Positions 42,263 to 51,626 of a stretch of 64,000 bases of DNA are shown here, in pieces. A model generated the notes under the pieces. That model ran no database searches. It saw only the letters and a list, made by a program, of their open reading frames with translations, and was not told the origin of the DNA. The DNA lies in NCBI RefSeq assembly GCF_030441895.1, contig NZ_JARJAS010000020.1. One strand, 5' to 3'. Both the position numbers and the translations under genes were made by a program. This DNA is from Enterococcus_D entomosocium (GTDB lineage Bacteria; Bacillota; Bacilli; Lactobacillales; Enterococcaceae). The number at the start of each line of letters is the position of its first letter. Positions within the stretch are counted from its first letter, which is position 1.

Positions 42263-44848
42263 ATGACAAATGTACACATAGTAAACCACACCCATTGGGA
42301 TCGTGAATGGTATTTTACTTCGATGGACTGTGTCGTTTTGAGTGACCAATTATTTAGTGATGTACTAAAAGAACTAAAGAGGCAACCGACTGCTTCTTTC
42401 GTGCTAGATGGACAACTGTCTATTCTGGACGATTACTTAGAACTCTATCCTGAGCGCTTGACTGAGGTCAAAGAGTTGATCGCCAATGGTCAATTGTTCA
42501 TCGGTCCTTGGTACACCCAAACAGATGCCTTTTTCGCTTCTGGTGAGTCCATCATTCGAAATGCCATGATTGGTATATTTGATAGCAAAAAATATGGCAG
42601 CTATATGCCGATCGGCTATTTGCCAGATACATTTGGTTTTAATGCTCAAATGCCAACCATATTGAACGAAGTTGGACTTGATAACATTATCTTTTGGCGA
42701 GGCATCGATTTAGGGGAACAGGTCAAATCCCCTTACTTTAAATGGACGAGTTTAAGTGGGCGAGGTTCACTGTATGCGGTGAATTTTCCTCAAGGATATG
42801 GTGCACAGCAGCAATTGGAGCCAACGAGCAGTTATGTAGATGGCAGACTCGATAGAGGTGTTGATTTTATTAAGAGCTACGCGAATGAACCTGAAATCTT
42901 GATTCCAACTGGAAATGATCAGTTAGGCATTGTTTCTGCCATAGAAGAAAAACTAACGAAAATCAATCAGCTTGGAAAATACAAGTATCAATTGAGCACC
43001 TATCCAGCATTTATGGAGATCGTCCGTCAAAAAGAACTGGAAGTTTATCAAGGAGAGTTTCGTGCACCGGTTTTTGCACGGGTTCACAAAACGATTGGTT
43101 CTGTACGAATGGATCTGAAACGTGAGATTTTTCGATTAGAAAACAAATTAGTTTTAGAAATTGAACCAATGTTAGTTATTGCGAAAGATTTAGGGATCGA
43201 ATTAAGCAATCGCTTGCTAATGAAAGCATGGAAAAAGTTATTTGAATGTCAAGCCCATGATAGTTTGGCAGGCTGTGTATCAGATAGTGTTGCACAAGAT
43301 ATCAGTCATCGGGTAAAAGAAATCAGTGAGATTTGTGAGAGCATTGAAAATTTGATTTTAAAAAGAATCAGTGAAGGACTCGCTTTACAAGCCAACCAAT
43401 TTCTGATTCTTCATCCAACACCAGTGCCATTTCAAGGAGAGAAATTAGTTAAGATCGTATCCAGAACCAACAATATCAAGGTTATTGGAGCTGATTCATC
43501 TGTACTTGAAGCAGTGTATATCCCAAGCAGGAAAAATATTATGGAAGAAACTCCGGCTGGCAACCGTTTTATTGAAGAAGAGGGGTATTATCTGTTAACC
43601 GTTCAAGTGACCTGTGCCTTTTCAGGCCTTGGTTATCAAGTCCTTACATTTGAAGAGCAAGAGACAACTCCCGATTCGTCTTTAGATCAAAACACATGGA
43701 TTAGAAATGGAAAATACATGCTTTCCTTTGAAGACGGCCATCTGATTTATTCAGATGGAAAACAACAGATCGTGGATTTCTTGTCGATCATCGATGATAG
43801 TAATGCCGGTGATACGTATGACTATTCGCCTATTTTGAATGATCAACCGATAACGCTTCGTTTTGCCAGCTGCAAAGGGAAGCAAGAAACATTGGCTTTG
43901 GAAGGAAGTTTACAGCTACCGTATACGATCGAAGAACGGATGAAAGGAATCGCCACCAAAACATTCGCTTATACATTGACCCTCCAACTGACAAAAAATG
44001 GTGAGGTAAACGCAAAGCTACGTTTTAAAAATACGCTTTTAAATCATCGGATTCGAGTGAAAGCTCGATTAAACAAGCCGATAGAAAGAGCGGTTGCGGC
44101 CATTCAATTTGGCTATCTTGAAAAAAGAAATCAAACACTGGAAAATTGGCAAGAAAAATATGCAGAAAAACCTGTCAATATTGAACCATTTGAAAAACAA
44201 GTGGTTGTTTATGATCAAGAGAACGCCCTCGTTTTTTATAGCGAGCAGAGCAAAGAGTATGAATATATCGATGACTCCTTATATGTAACAGTACTAGCTA
44301 CAACCGACTCTCTAGGAAAACCAGATTTGTTGTATCGACCAGGTCGTGCTTCTGGCGATACAACCAAAAAGGGACATATTATGATGGAAACACCTCTTGC
44401 TCAAATGGAAAACTATGAGATGGTCTTCGATTTTTCCCTAAGGGTCGCATCAACAGCTATTTCTGAAGAGTTGTTGGCTACTTGGAAAACTGTTAAAGAA
44501 CAGCCATCGATTTCTTATCAATTGCAAGATTTGAATTACTTTATTTATCGTATAGACAATAAAATTCAAAAGCGCATTGATCCATTATCTCTGACCGACA
44601 TGTCTCTTTCTTTGTTGTCTTGCAGCTTAGAACCAGGTGTGGGAGTCAGTGCGCTCCATAATGCGTATTACTCTGAGGGAATCGTTGTCCGTTTCGTCAA
44701 TTCAACGAACAAAGAACGTCCTCTTGAGCCCAAAAGATTATTTAATGGGTACGAATATCAGCGAATCAATGCCTTAGAAGAACCGCTTGAAGCGGATCAT
44801 ATCATCCACGCTTATGGAGTAGCAACCTATTTATTAACTAAAAACTAG
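42263..44848 (+). CDS. Glycoside hydrolase family 38 alpha-mannosidase (MngB-like)
   Basis: An 861-residue cytoplasmic alpha-mannosidase. The N-terminal zinc site HIVNHTHWDREWY, the nucleophile region GYLPDTFGFNAQMP and a further zinc histidine in the ECQAHDSLAGC segment are seen, followed by the beta-sandwich C-terminal domains of GH38. Relatives act on 2-O-mannosyl-glycerate 6-phosphate (E. coli MngB) or on mannobiose-type oligosaccharides (streptococcal GH38). The PTS directly upstream delivers a phosphorylated substrate, as in the E. coli mngA-mngB pair. ATG 42263 lies 2 bases after the EIIC stop. Last gene of the operon. Confidence 0.93.
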   Translation: MTNVHIVNHTHWDREWYFTSMDCVVLSDQLFSDVLKELKRQPTASFVLDGQLSILDDYLELYPERLTEVKELIANGQLFIGPWYTQTDAFFASGESIIRNAMIGIFDSKKYGSYMPIGYLPDTFGFNAQMPTILNEVGLDNIIFWRGIDLGEQVKSPYFKWTSLSGRGSLYAVNFPQGYGAQQQLEPTSSYVDGRLDRGVDFIKSYANEPEILIPTGNDQLGIVSAIEEKLTKINQLGKYKYQLSTYPAFMEIVRQKELEVYQGEFRAPVFARVHKTIGSVRMDLKREIFRLENKLVLEIEPMLVIAKDLGIELSNRLLMKAWKKLFECQAHDSLAGCVSDSVAQDISHRVKEISEICESIENLILKRISEGLALQANQFLILHPTPVPFQGEKLVKIVSRTNNIKVIGADSSVLEAVYIPSRKNIMEETPAGNRFIEEEGYYLLTVQVTCAFSGLGYQVLTFEEQETTPDSSLDQNTWIRNGKYMLSFEDGHLIYSDGKQQIVDFLSIIDDSNAGDTYDYSPILNDQPITLRFASCKGKQETLALEGSLQLPYTIEERMKGIATKTFAYTLTLQLTKNGEVNAKLRFKNTLLNHRIRVKARLNKPIERAVAAIQFGYLEKRNQTLENWQEKYAEKPVNIEPFEKQVVVYDQENALVFYSEQSKEYEYIDDSLYVTVLATTDSLGKPDLLYRPGRASGDTTKKGHIMMETPLAQMENYEMVFDFSLRVASTAISEELLATWKTVKEQPSISYQLQDLNYFIYRIDNKIQKRIDPLSLTDMSLSLLSCSLEPGVGVSALHNAYYSEGIVVRFVNSTNKERPLEPKRLFNGYEYQRINALEEPLEADHIIHAYGVATYLLTKN

Positions 44849-44854
44849 GAATAA

Positions 44855-44930
44855 AGAACACAAAATTTGTCGAGAAGGAATTGCTTCTGTAACGTTTTCC
44901 TCTACAAGATTTTGTGTTCTCGCTTTTTTA
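44855..44930 (+). terminator. Terminator after the mannosidase gene
   Basis: A perfect 12-base-pair stem (AGAACACAAAAT with ATTTTGTGTTCT) encloses a 42-base interior and is followed by CGCTTTTTT. Confidence 0.8.
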
Positions 44931-44951
44931 CAATATTTAGAAGGAGTTTTT

Positions 44952-45806
44952 ATGTCCGTACAACTTTTATTGCTTGCCTCACTGCCTGCACTAGGATGGG
45001 GCTTAATGCCAATCGTCGCTAAATTGATGGGAGGAAAATCAGAGGAACAACTGCTAGGAACAACAATCGCAGCCTTGATTTTCGGTAGTGTATTTGGTTT
45101 CTTGAATCAAGTGAGTTATGCCATGGTGCCATTTTTCATCAGTTTATTATCTGGGTTTTTTTGGGCTTGCGGACAATACTTCCAATTTCTCGCTTTGGAG
45201 AAAGCGGAGGTTTCTAAAGTAATGCCCGTCTCCGTCGGGACCCAATTATTATTTGTTACATTAGCATCTGGCTTCTTTCTCAAAGAATGGACAGATTTAA
45301 CGACTGTAATTTTCTCAATCATGGCATTAGGAGTCATTCTAACTGGTGTTTTCCTTGTAACTAAGACAACTCATCAGCAAACAGGCTTAACACAGCAAGT
45401 ACTTCTTTATCTATGTTGTTCTTCAGCTTTTTTGATGCTATATGTGACAGTCACTGGTCTGTTTCAGATAAGTGGCGCACAGATTTTCTTGCCTCAGGCA
45501 GTAGGGATGTTTCTCGGGGGAAGCGTAATTTCCTTGAAAAGTAAGCAACAGTTGCGTTTCCGCAAAATAATCCACAATTTAGGTACTGGTAGCACATGGG
45601 TTATCGCGAATACTTCGTTATTCGCTGTATCGTCTTCTTTAGGTGTAGGCGTAACCTATTCATTTTCTCAAATGAGCTTACTTGTTGCTACTTATGGAAG
45701 TATTGTCCTCTTAAAGGAACAAAAAGTTGGCAGAGAAAAGCAATTTGTAGCTCTTGGTAGCTTGCTCTATATTGTTGGTGTATTAGGGATGAGTTGGTTG
45801 AAATAA
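44952..45806 (+). CDS. GRP-family sugar uptake protein (GlcU/RbsU-like)
   Basis: A 284-residue membrane protein with ten predicted helices of the drug/metabolite transporter fold. LPALGWGLMPIVAKLMGG, the mid-protein SGFFWACGQYFQFLALEKA and VSVGTQLLFVTLASGFF are typical of the glucose/ribose porter family (GRP) of Gram-positive bacteria, which import sugars by proton symport. AAGGAG precedes ATG 44952. It stands alone between terminators. Substrate might be a monosaccharide related to the surrounding gene sets; that cannot be decided. Confidence 0.9.
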   Translation: MSVQLLLLASLPALGWGLMPIVAKLMGGKSEEQLLGTTIAALIFGSVFGFLNQVSYAMVPFFISLLSGFFWACGQYFQFLALEKAEVSKVMPVSVGTQLLFVTLASGFFLKEWTDLTTVIFSIMALGVILTGVFLVTKTTHQQTGLTQQVLLYLCCSSAFLMLYVTVTGLFQISGAQIFLPQAVGMFLGGSVISLKSKQQLRFRKIIHNLGTGSTWVIANTSLFAVSSSLGVGVTYSFSQMSLLVATYGSIVLLKEQKVGREKQFVALGSLLYIVGVLGMSWLK

Positions 45807-45888
45807 CTTTGCACCTGAGCAATTTTAGTTAGTGATCATTAAAGTAGCAGATAACAGTTTAACCAATAAAGAACTTATCTTAAAAATC

Positions 45889-45915
45889 AAAGAGTGGGTA
45901 ACCACTCTTTTTTTT
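45889..45915 (+). terminator. Terminator between the GRP transporter gene and the opposite AraC gene
   Basis: AAAGAGTGG and CCACTCTTT flank GTAA and are followed by a T-run. Confidence 0.88.
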
Positions 45916-45978
45916 GTTTAGAACATGAATATTTAACTTATGCCACATTTTTTTATTTAAGCAAGTAGCGACATAGAA

Positions 45979-46947
45979 TCATTTTTTCTTTTTTGGCGTA
46001 TGCCCATAATACAATTTGTATTTTTTATAGAAAAAAGTGATATTGGTGAAACCTGCTTCAGCCGCACATTGGGTGATTGGTTTGGTGGAGGAAGCAATTA
46101 AGTTGTGGGCGAGATTCAATTTCTTTTCGATAATCAATTCGGTCAAATTTTTACTAGTTTCTCGTTTGATCAATGCACTTAAATAGGAAGGAGAATAGTT
46201 AAAAAGGGTGGCGAGTTTTGGCAAAGTAACCGTTTGGAAGTTCTCTTCGATATAGGTCAAGATCGCTAGAATGTGCTGTTTTTTTGCCGCTTCTTGCTTG
46301 TTGGTCTGATAGTCGAACTCACGTACGAGAAAAGTGAAAAGAATGGCTATTAGATTGCTGATGATTCGTTTACTACCAATGGCTTTTTCATAAGTTTCTT
46401 TCAGCATTTCTTGAATCACAGCATGGATCCGATCATCTTTATTGTTCTTAAAGACAATATATTGGTCATGCGCGTGCTTGTCTGACAATGCAGTCAGAAC
46501 AAAATCAAGCACGACCCCTTCATTAAACTGTTCTCGACTAATCAATTGAGCGAAATAATCCCGCTTGATCAAAAGATTGATCAAAACATCGTCTTCACCA
46601 GTCATTTCAATCGAATGGGGAATTCCGGTATCAATCAGACAAATTTGTCCTTTTGTCAGCGTAACTTTCTGATCATCGATCAATTGGGTGCATGTTCCTG
46701 AGTAGATATAATTTAATTCGATAAAACTGTGGTTATGATAAGGAACTGGACTGAAGCGGCTTTGCTTTAACAGAGTAAAGTTTTCTTGTTCTTCCATCAG
46801 ATTATCGAATAAGTAAACTTGTCGGCCATTGATCATCACTTTTTCCAGCTGTTGATAATAGTCAGAAAGGTGGTTTGGATGGTCTCTGTGATAGCATTCC
46901 CGCTCAGATAACTGAAAAAGCTTTTTTTCCATTTCTTCGGTTGTCAT
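45979..46947 (-). CDS. AraC-family transcriptional regulator with cupin sensor domain (1)
   Basis: A 322-residue regulator. The N-terminal half is a cupin-like ligand pocket (PYHNHSFIELNYIYSG, KGQICLIDTGIPHSIE); the C-terminal part holds two AraC helix-turn-helix motifs (LPKLATLFNYSPSYLSALIK and ITQCAAEAGFTNITFFYKKY). The start is ATG at 46947 because AAAGGAGGAG lies just upstream on this strand; a further upstream in-frame start is less likely. It is transcribed away from the glycosidase gene, so it probably regulates the glycosidase-PTS pair from the shared 152-base region. Confidence 0.93.
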   Translation of the reverse strand: MTTEEMEKKLFQLSERECYHRDHPNHLSDYYQQLEKVMINGRQVYLFDNLMEEQENFTLLKQSRFSPVPYHNHSFIELNYIYSGTCTQLIDDQKVTLTKGQICLIDTGIPHSIEMTGEDDVLINLLIKRDYFAQLISREQFNEGVVLDFVLTALSDKHAHDQYIVFKNNKDDRIHAVIQEMLKETYEKAIGSKRIISNLIAILFTFLVREFDYQTNKQEAAKKQHILAILTYIEENFQTVTLPKLATLFNYSPSYLSALIKRETSKNLTELIIEKKLNLAHNLIASSTKPITQCAAEAGFTNITFFYKKYKLYYGHTPKKKK

Positions 46948-46987
46948 TATGATCTCCTCCTTTCGTAAATCTAAAAATGTGATAATT

Positions 46988-47024
46988 ATCTGCAAAGAAG
47001 ATGACATTGTTTCAATCTGCAGAA
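46988..47024. promoter_or_regulatory. Direct repeats in the divergent promoter region
   Basis: ATCTGCAAAGA (46988-46998) and ATCTGCAGAAT (47015-47025) lie 27 bases apart, next to a perfect palindrome GATAATTATC (46981-46990). They are candidate binding sites for the divergent AraC regulator. Confidence 0.35.
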
Positions 47025-47035
47025 TTGCTTATGAT
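47007..47035 (+). promoter_or_regulatory. Promoter for the GH106-like glycosidase and PTS genes
   Basis: TTGTTT and TATGAT are separated by 17 bases, with the start of transcription expected near 47042. Confidence 0.55.
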
Positions 47036-47040
47036 ACATT

Positions 47041-47054
47041 TGAAAGCGTATTTA
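47041..47054 (+). promoter_or_regulatory. cre-like site (CcpA)
   Basis: TGAAAGCGTATTTA matches the catabolite-responsive consensus TGWAANCGNTNWCA at 12 of 14 positions and covers the predicted transcription start, a position suited to repression. Confidence 0.5.
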
Positions 47055-47099
47055 TTATGATTTTAAATGAAGTTGAATGAGAAAGAAAGAGGAATTTGT

Positions 47100-49757
47100 A
47101 TGAAAAAGATAACGAATTTATTGAACGAAAAATATGATAATCATATTTTTCCGTTTTTATGGATGCATGGAGAAGAGAAGGAGACGATTCAAACTTACAT
47201 CAATAAAATTTACGAAGCCGGCATCCGATCTGTCTGCATCGAATCACGACCCCATGAAGAATTTTTGAAAGCGCAATGGTGGGACGAGTTGGCGATCATC
47301 ATTGAAGAGTGTGAAAAAAGACAAATGACACTTTGGATTTTGGATGACAAGCACTTTCCAACAGGCTACGCCGCAGGAGAAATTGAGAAGAATCATCGAC
47401 ATTTGCAGAAAGAATTTTTGAATTTTCGACAATTTGATTTTGTAGGCCCAAAAAAGAATGCTGGAATTATGTTGGATTGGTGTTTCAATGCAGAGCGACC
47501 GAATATTTTGAATTCCGAAGGGGAAACGGTTAACGAGAGTGGCAAATCATTTTTTTCTGCTGAAATCATCAGCGCCGTTGCGGTCAAAAAAACTGGATTT
47601 AAGCAGATCAGCGAGGAGGAGTGGATCGACCTTACAGACTCAATGATTGATGAGACATTGTATTGGTCTATTCCTGAAGGAGAGTGGAGTATCTTTGTCT
47701 TTTACACGACACAAGAAGGAGGGGAAGCTTCGACACAAGGGTACTTGAATCCTTTGGTACCAGAAGCAACGGATGTTTTGCTGGAAACGGTTTATCAAAG
47801 TCATTATCAACACTTTGGAGAGAAATTTGGCACAACGATCCAAGGATTTTTCTCAGATGAACCGCGGTTTGGGAATATCAAGGGTCCTGATGCAGTCCTT
47901 GGAAAAGTAGATATGCCATTGCCGTGGCGGTATGATTTGTTGACTTTGTTAGCAAACCAGCTAGCCATATCTGAAACTGAGCTGCGAGGGCTGTTGCCGG
48001 CTCTCTATCGTGGTGAATCAAAACAGACGGTTAAGATTCGTTACAATTATATGTCGTTGGTTTCTGAGCTATATAGTCAACACTTTTCTCAGCGGATCGG
48101 ACGCTGGTGTCGGGAACATAAGGTCGACTATATCGGACATGTGATTGAGGATAACAATGCCCATGCACGTTTAGGCTATGGGGCAGGTCACTTCTTTCAA
48201 TCGATGAAAGGACAATCGATGGCAGGGATCGATGTCGTTTTGCATCAATTGATGCCGCAACAAAATGACGGATACTTTGAAGCCATGACATCTACTGGCT
48301 GGGATGGCGAATTTTTCCATTACGCATTAGGGAAAATGGGGGCATCTTTAGGAAACTTAGACCCTGTGAAACAAGGTCGAACGATGTGCGAAGTATTCGG
48401 TGCATATGGTTGGTCAGAAGGAACCAAACTGATGAAATGGCTAACCGATCACATGCTGGTGCGAGGGGTCAATCATTTTGTCCCTCATGCTTTTTCAATG
48501 AATGACTTTCCTGATGCCGATTGCCCGCCACACTTTTATGCGCAAGGCCATAATCCACAATTTGAGGGCTTCAAACAGCTGATGACGTATATGAATCGTT
48601 TGAGTTATCTATTTAGCGACGGGAAACATCAAGCGGATATTGCTGTGCTGTACCATGCTGAAGCGGAGTGGGCAGGCGCTTATATGCCGATTCAAAAAGT
48701 TGCTCGTGAACTGATGGAACATCAATACGAATTTGAAATCGTTTCGGTTGAGATGATGCTTGATGCGCAATTTACGGATCAAACGTTTGTCATCAATGAG
48801 TATGCCTTTCAAACACTAGTCATTCCATATACTGAGCGAATGTCTGGTCCATTGATCAAAAAGCTGACAGCTCTCGCAGAATCTGGAATTCAAATTATTT
48901 TTGTTGAGGAAATGGTGAAAGAAGCCCTTGAACAAACTCTGCTTACCCATGAACTGCGGCTTCTCGCTCGCCTTACGGAAGTAACACCGCTCACAGCACT
49001 CACTGATAACGTTGGCTTGAAGGTACGGGATCGTTTAGAAACATCAAAAGCTCTGCCGTATTTGCGCTACTATCATTATCAGCAGCAGACAGATGAAATA
49101 TTCATGCTTTTCAATGAAAATGACAGTGAATCGCTGCAGTTTCAGGCTGTTTTTCCTGCTAAGAAGCCTTTAGTTCAATATGATCCAGTAGAAAATAAAC
49201 TGAAACCTGTGTCATATAAAAATGGCAGCTATGAGATTCATTTAGCACCAGCAGAGAGTATGATTCTTTTTGAAGCTACCTCGGAACAACCATTGCGTAT
49301 TGATAGAAGCAAACCAGTGAAAGAAGTTCATCTAAACGATCAGCCATGGCAAGTCACTTTCGAAGGAATCGGGAAAGAGCAAGCGGTAGTTGCCTGTCAA
49401 AAACAATATTCGTCATTGCCTTTACTGGGAGTCGGTGATGACTTCAGTCGGTTTAGCGGGAAAATCACTTATACCGTGGACTTCCCTAAAGCAGCAGGAG
49501 AGGTTTTATTAAGTATTGAAGATGCTTCAGAAGTTGTGACTGTTTCAGTGAACGGTCATTGTGTAGGCACAAGAATCAGTACACCGTATACATTTGAGTT
49601 GACGGACCTGCTTCAAGAAACGAATAATTCCATCCAGATTGAAGTGATCAATAATTTAGGTCGCAGTATGCGGGATTATCTTTCACAGTTTGTCCTGTTC
49701 GAGCCTTTGGGGATCACTGGCGAAATCAAACTTTTTATTGAGGAGGAGCAAAAATGA
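47100..49757 (+). CDS. Glycoside hydrolase, probable alpha-L-rhamnosidase (GH106-like)
   Basis: An 885-residue cytoplasmic protein without signal peptide. The N-terminal TIM-barrel-like part has IYEAGIRSVCIESRPHEEF and LDDKHFPTGYAAGEI, patterns known from GH106 and related glycosidases, plus a likely acidic site in GFFSDEPRFGN. The C-terminus (about 780-885) is a jelly-roll, carbohydrate-binding-like domain (VTVSVNGHCVGTRIS). The family match is by pattern memory and is not exact. L-rhamnose genes lie downstream and a PTS gene overlaps its end by 4 bases, which suggests it cleaves an imported rhamnoside. ATG 47100 follows AAAGAGG; the upstream ATG at 47067 lacks a good site. Confidence 0.75.
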   Translation: MKKITNLLNEKYDNHIFPFLWMHGEEKETIQTYINKIYEAGIRSVCIESRPHEEFLKAQWWDELAIIIEECEKRQMTLWILDDKHFPTGYAAGEIEKNHRHLQKEFLNFRQFDFVGPKKNAGIMLDWCFNAERPNILNSEGETVNESGKSFFSAEIISAVAVKKTGFKQISEEEWIDLTDSMIDETLYWSIPEGEWSIFVFYTTQEGGEASTQGYLNPLVPEATDVLLETVYQSHYQHFGEKFGTTIQGFFSDEPRFGNIKGPDAVLGKVDMPLPWRYDLLTLLANQLAISETELRGLLPALYRGESKQTVKIRYNYMSLVSELYSQHFSQRIGRWCREHKVDYIGHVIEDNNAHARLGYGAGHFFQSMKGQSMAGIDVVLHQLMPQQNDGYFEAMTSTGWDGEFFHYALGKMGASLGNLDPVKQGRTMCEVFGAYGWSEGTKLMKWLTDHMLVRGVNHFVPHAFSMNDFPDADCPPHFYAQGHNPQFEGFKQLMTYMNRLSYLFSDGKHQADIAVLYHAEAEWAGAYMPIQKVARELMEHQYEFEIVSVEMMLDAQFTDQTFVINEYAFQTLVIPYTERMSGPLIKKLTALAESGIQIIFVEEMVKEALEQTLLTHELRLLARLTEVTPLTALTDNVGLKVRDRLETSKALPYLRYYHYQQQTDEIFMLFNENDSESLQFQAVFPAKKPLVQYDPVENKLKPVSYKNGSYEIHLAPAESMILFEATSEQPLRIDRSKPVKEVHLNDQPWQVTFEGIGKEQAVVACQKQYSSLPLLGVGDDFSRFSGKITYTVDFPKAAGEVLLSIEDASEVVTVSVNGHCVGTRISTPYTFELTDLLQETNNSIQIEVINNLGRSMRDYLSQFVLFEPLGITGEIKLFIEEEQK

Positions 49758-51568
49758 ACAACCAGCAGTTGGCAACAGAGGTTTTAAAGGAAATTGGTGG
49801 AAAAGCCAATATCGAATCGGTGACCCATTGCGTCACACGTCTGCGTTTTGTATTACATGATACAGATACCCCAAGTAAGGAGACCATTGCTAGTCTTGAC
49901 GGAGTGATTTCAGTCGTTGAACAGGGCGGACAGTACCAGATCGTTTTAGGAAATCGTGTAAACGATGTCTATGAAGCGGTCCTGCAACAAGTCGGCGAAT
50001 TAATAGAAGACACTACCCATGAAAAAACAAAAAAATCTCTTTTTGATCAGTTTACCTCCACGATTTCAGGGGTTTTCACGCCAGCTTTAGGCGCTATGGC
50101 TGCGTCAGGAACGATCAAAGGGATCTTGACGATTTTATCAGTAGCAGGTATTTTGTCAGAAACTTCGGGAACCTATATCGTTTTGTATGCATTGTCTAAT
50201 GCTTTCTTTTACTTCATGCCAATCTTATTAGGTGCTTCGGCGGCAAATTATTTTAAATTAAACAGCTATGTCGGAATGTTGATTGGGGCATCATTGATCT
50301 ATCCTACTTTGCTGCCGTATGCGACAGAAGGTAGTTTGACCTTTTTGTCGATTCCCGTGAATATGATGGACTATACTTCTTCCGTTTTTCCGGCAATCAT
50401 TGCTGTCTGGGTGGCAGCCAAAATCAATGGCTTCGTTCAGAATTGGCCGTTGAAAGATTTGCGATTCATGGTACAGCCTCTTATCGTGTTACTAGTTTCT
50501 GTCCCTCTTGCCTTGCTGGTCGTTGGTCCAATTATATCCAACTTATCAAGTCTACTGGCAACGCTTGTTAATAATGTTTATCACTTCAGTCCGGTTTTGG
50601 GCGGGCTGGTGATTGGGGGACCATGGATCTTGATGGTCATGTTCGGATTGCATTGGGCATTCATTCCAATTTTTCTTAACAACATGGCGATGCAAGGATT
50701 CGATCCTGTGATGGGTCTGCTCTTAGCGAACCAAATGGCAATGGCTGGAGCTGTCGTGGCGGTTGGTCTACGAACGAAAAACGATAAAACGAAAGCACTC
50801 GCATACTCAACAGGTCTGACAACCCTGATTGGTGTCAGTGAACCAGCATTGTACGGAGTATTACTTCCTTATAAACGTCCGTTGATCGCTGCTGTCATCG
50901 GTGGAAGTTTAGGTGGTGTTATTGCAGGATTTATGCAGACAGTGCAGTATTCTTTTGGTGGTTCAGGATTGTTGGGTATTCCTTTGATTATCAATCCAGC
51001 AGGAATCGATGGTGGATTTTATGGTGGGATTGCTTCGCAGGTAGTAGGGCTTGTTGCGGCATTTCTAATCACCTATTTTTGGGGAATTGTAGAACCTGAA
51101 AAAAGGAAAGCAGTCAATTCAAAAGAGCCAGTGAATACAAAAATCAATTTTCAAGAAGTCGTTCAAGGAGAAGTCGTTCCCTTAACAGAGGTTCCTGACA
51201 AAGTTTTTTCAGAAGGCTTGATGGGGCAAGGGAAAGCAATCAAACCACAATCAAACACCTTTTATGCCCCTTTTGATGGCGTGGTCACTGCTTTATTTCC
51301 AACAAAGCATGCGATCGGCTTGACCAGTGATCAAGGCGTTGAACTTTTGATCCATATCGGTGTTGACACAGTAGAGCTAGAGGGAAGGCACTTTACGACC
51401 CTTATTGAAGCAAATCAAGCAATCAAAAAGGGCCAGCCGCTGATAAAAGCCGATCTCGCAGCTATCCAAGCAGAGGGATATGCGACCATTACGCCAGTTG
51501 TGGTAACGAATGCGTCAGCATTTGAGAAGATCATGAATGAAAAAGAGTCACTTATTGTTGCCAACTAA
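49754..51568 (+). CDS. PTS beta-glucoside-type transporter EIIBCA
   Basis: A 604-residue fused PTS permease. Domain order: EIIB (about 1-85, active Cys in VTHCVTRLRF), EIIC (about 105-450, about ten helices, GVSEPALYGV) and EIIA (about 475-604, active His in LLIHIGVDTVEL). This is the BglP/SalP layout. It overlaps the glycosidase gene by 4 bases, so the two are translationally coupled and probably act on the same glycoside. Beta-glucoside-type PTS normally phosphorylate C6 of a glucose unit. A rhamnosyl-glucose would have to leave that position free. Confidence 0.94.
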   Translation: MNNQQLATEVLKEIGGKANIESVTHCVTRLRFVLHDTDTPSKETIASLDGVISVVEQGGQYQIVLGNRVNDVYEAVLQQVGELIEDTTHEKTKKSLFDQFTSTISGVFTPALGAMAASGTIKGILTILSVAGILSETSGTYIVLYALSNAFFYFMPILLGASAANYFKLNSYVGMLIGASLIYPTLLPYATEGSLTFLSIPVNMMDYTSSVFPAIIAVWVAAKINGFVQNWPLKDLRFMVQPLIVLLVSVPLALLVVGPIISNLSSLLATLVNNVYHFSPVLGGLVIGGPWILMVMFGLHWAFIPIFLNNMAMQGFDPVMGLLLANQMAMAGAVVAVGLRTKNDKTKALAYSTGLTTLIGVSEPALYGVLLPYKRPLIAAVIGGSLGGVIAGFMQTVQYSFGGSGLLGIPLIINPAGIDGGFYGGIASQVVGLVAAFLITYFWGIVEPEKRKAVNSKEPVNTKINFQEVVQGEVVPLTEVPDKVFSEGLMGQGKAIKPQSNTFYAPFDGVVTALFPTKHAIGLTSDQGVELLIHIGVDTVELEGRHFTTLIEANQAIKKGQPLIKADLAAIQAEGYATITPVVVTNASAFEKIMNEKESLIVAN

Positions 51569-51585
51569 AACCTTAGATTCAATGA

Positions 51586-51626
51586 AAAGAAACATGAAAT
51601 CAGTGAATGATTTCATGTTTCTTTTT
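51586..51626. terminator. Bidirectional terminator between the PTS gene and the second AraC gene
   Basis: A perfect 17-base-pair inverted repeat around a GTGAA loop, with A-rich and T-rich flanks, serves both convergent genes. Confidence 0.92.
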
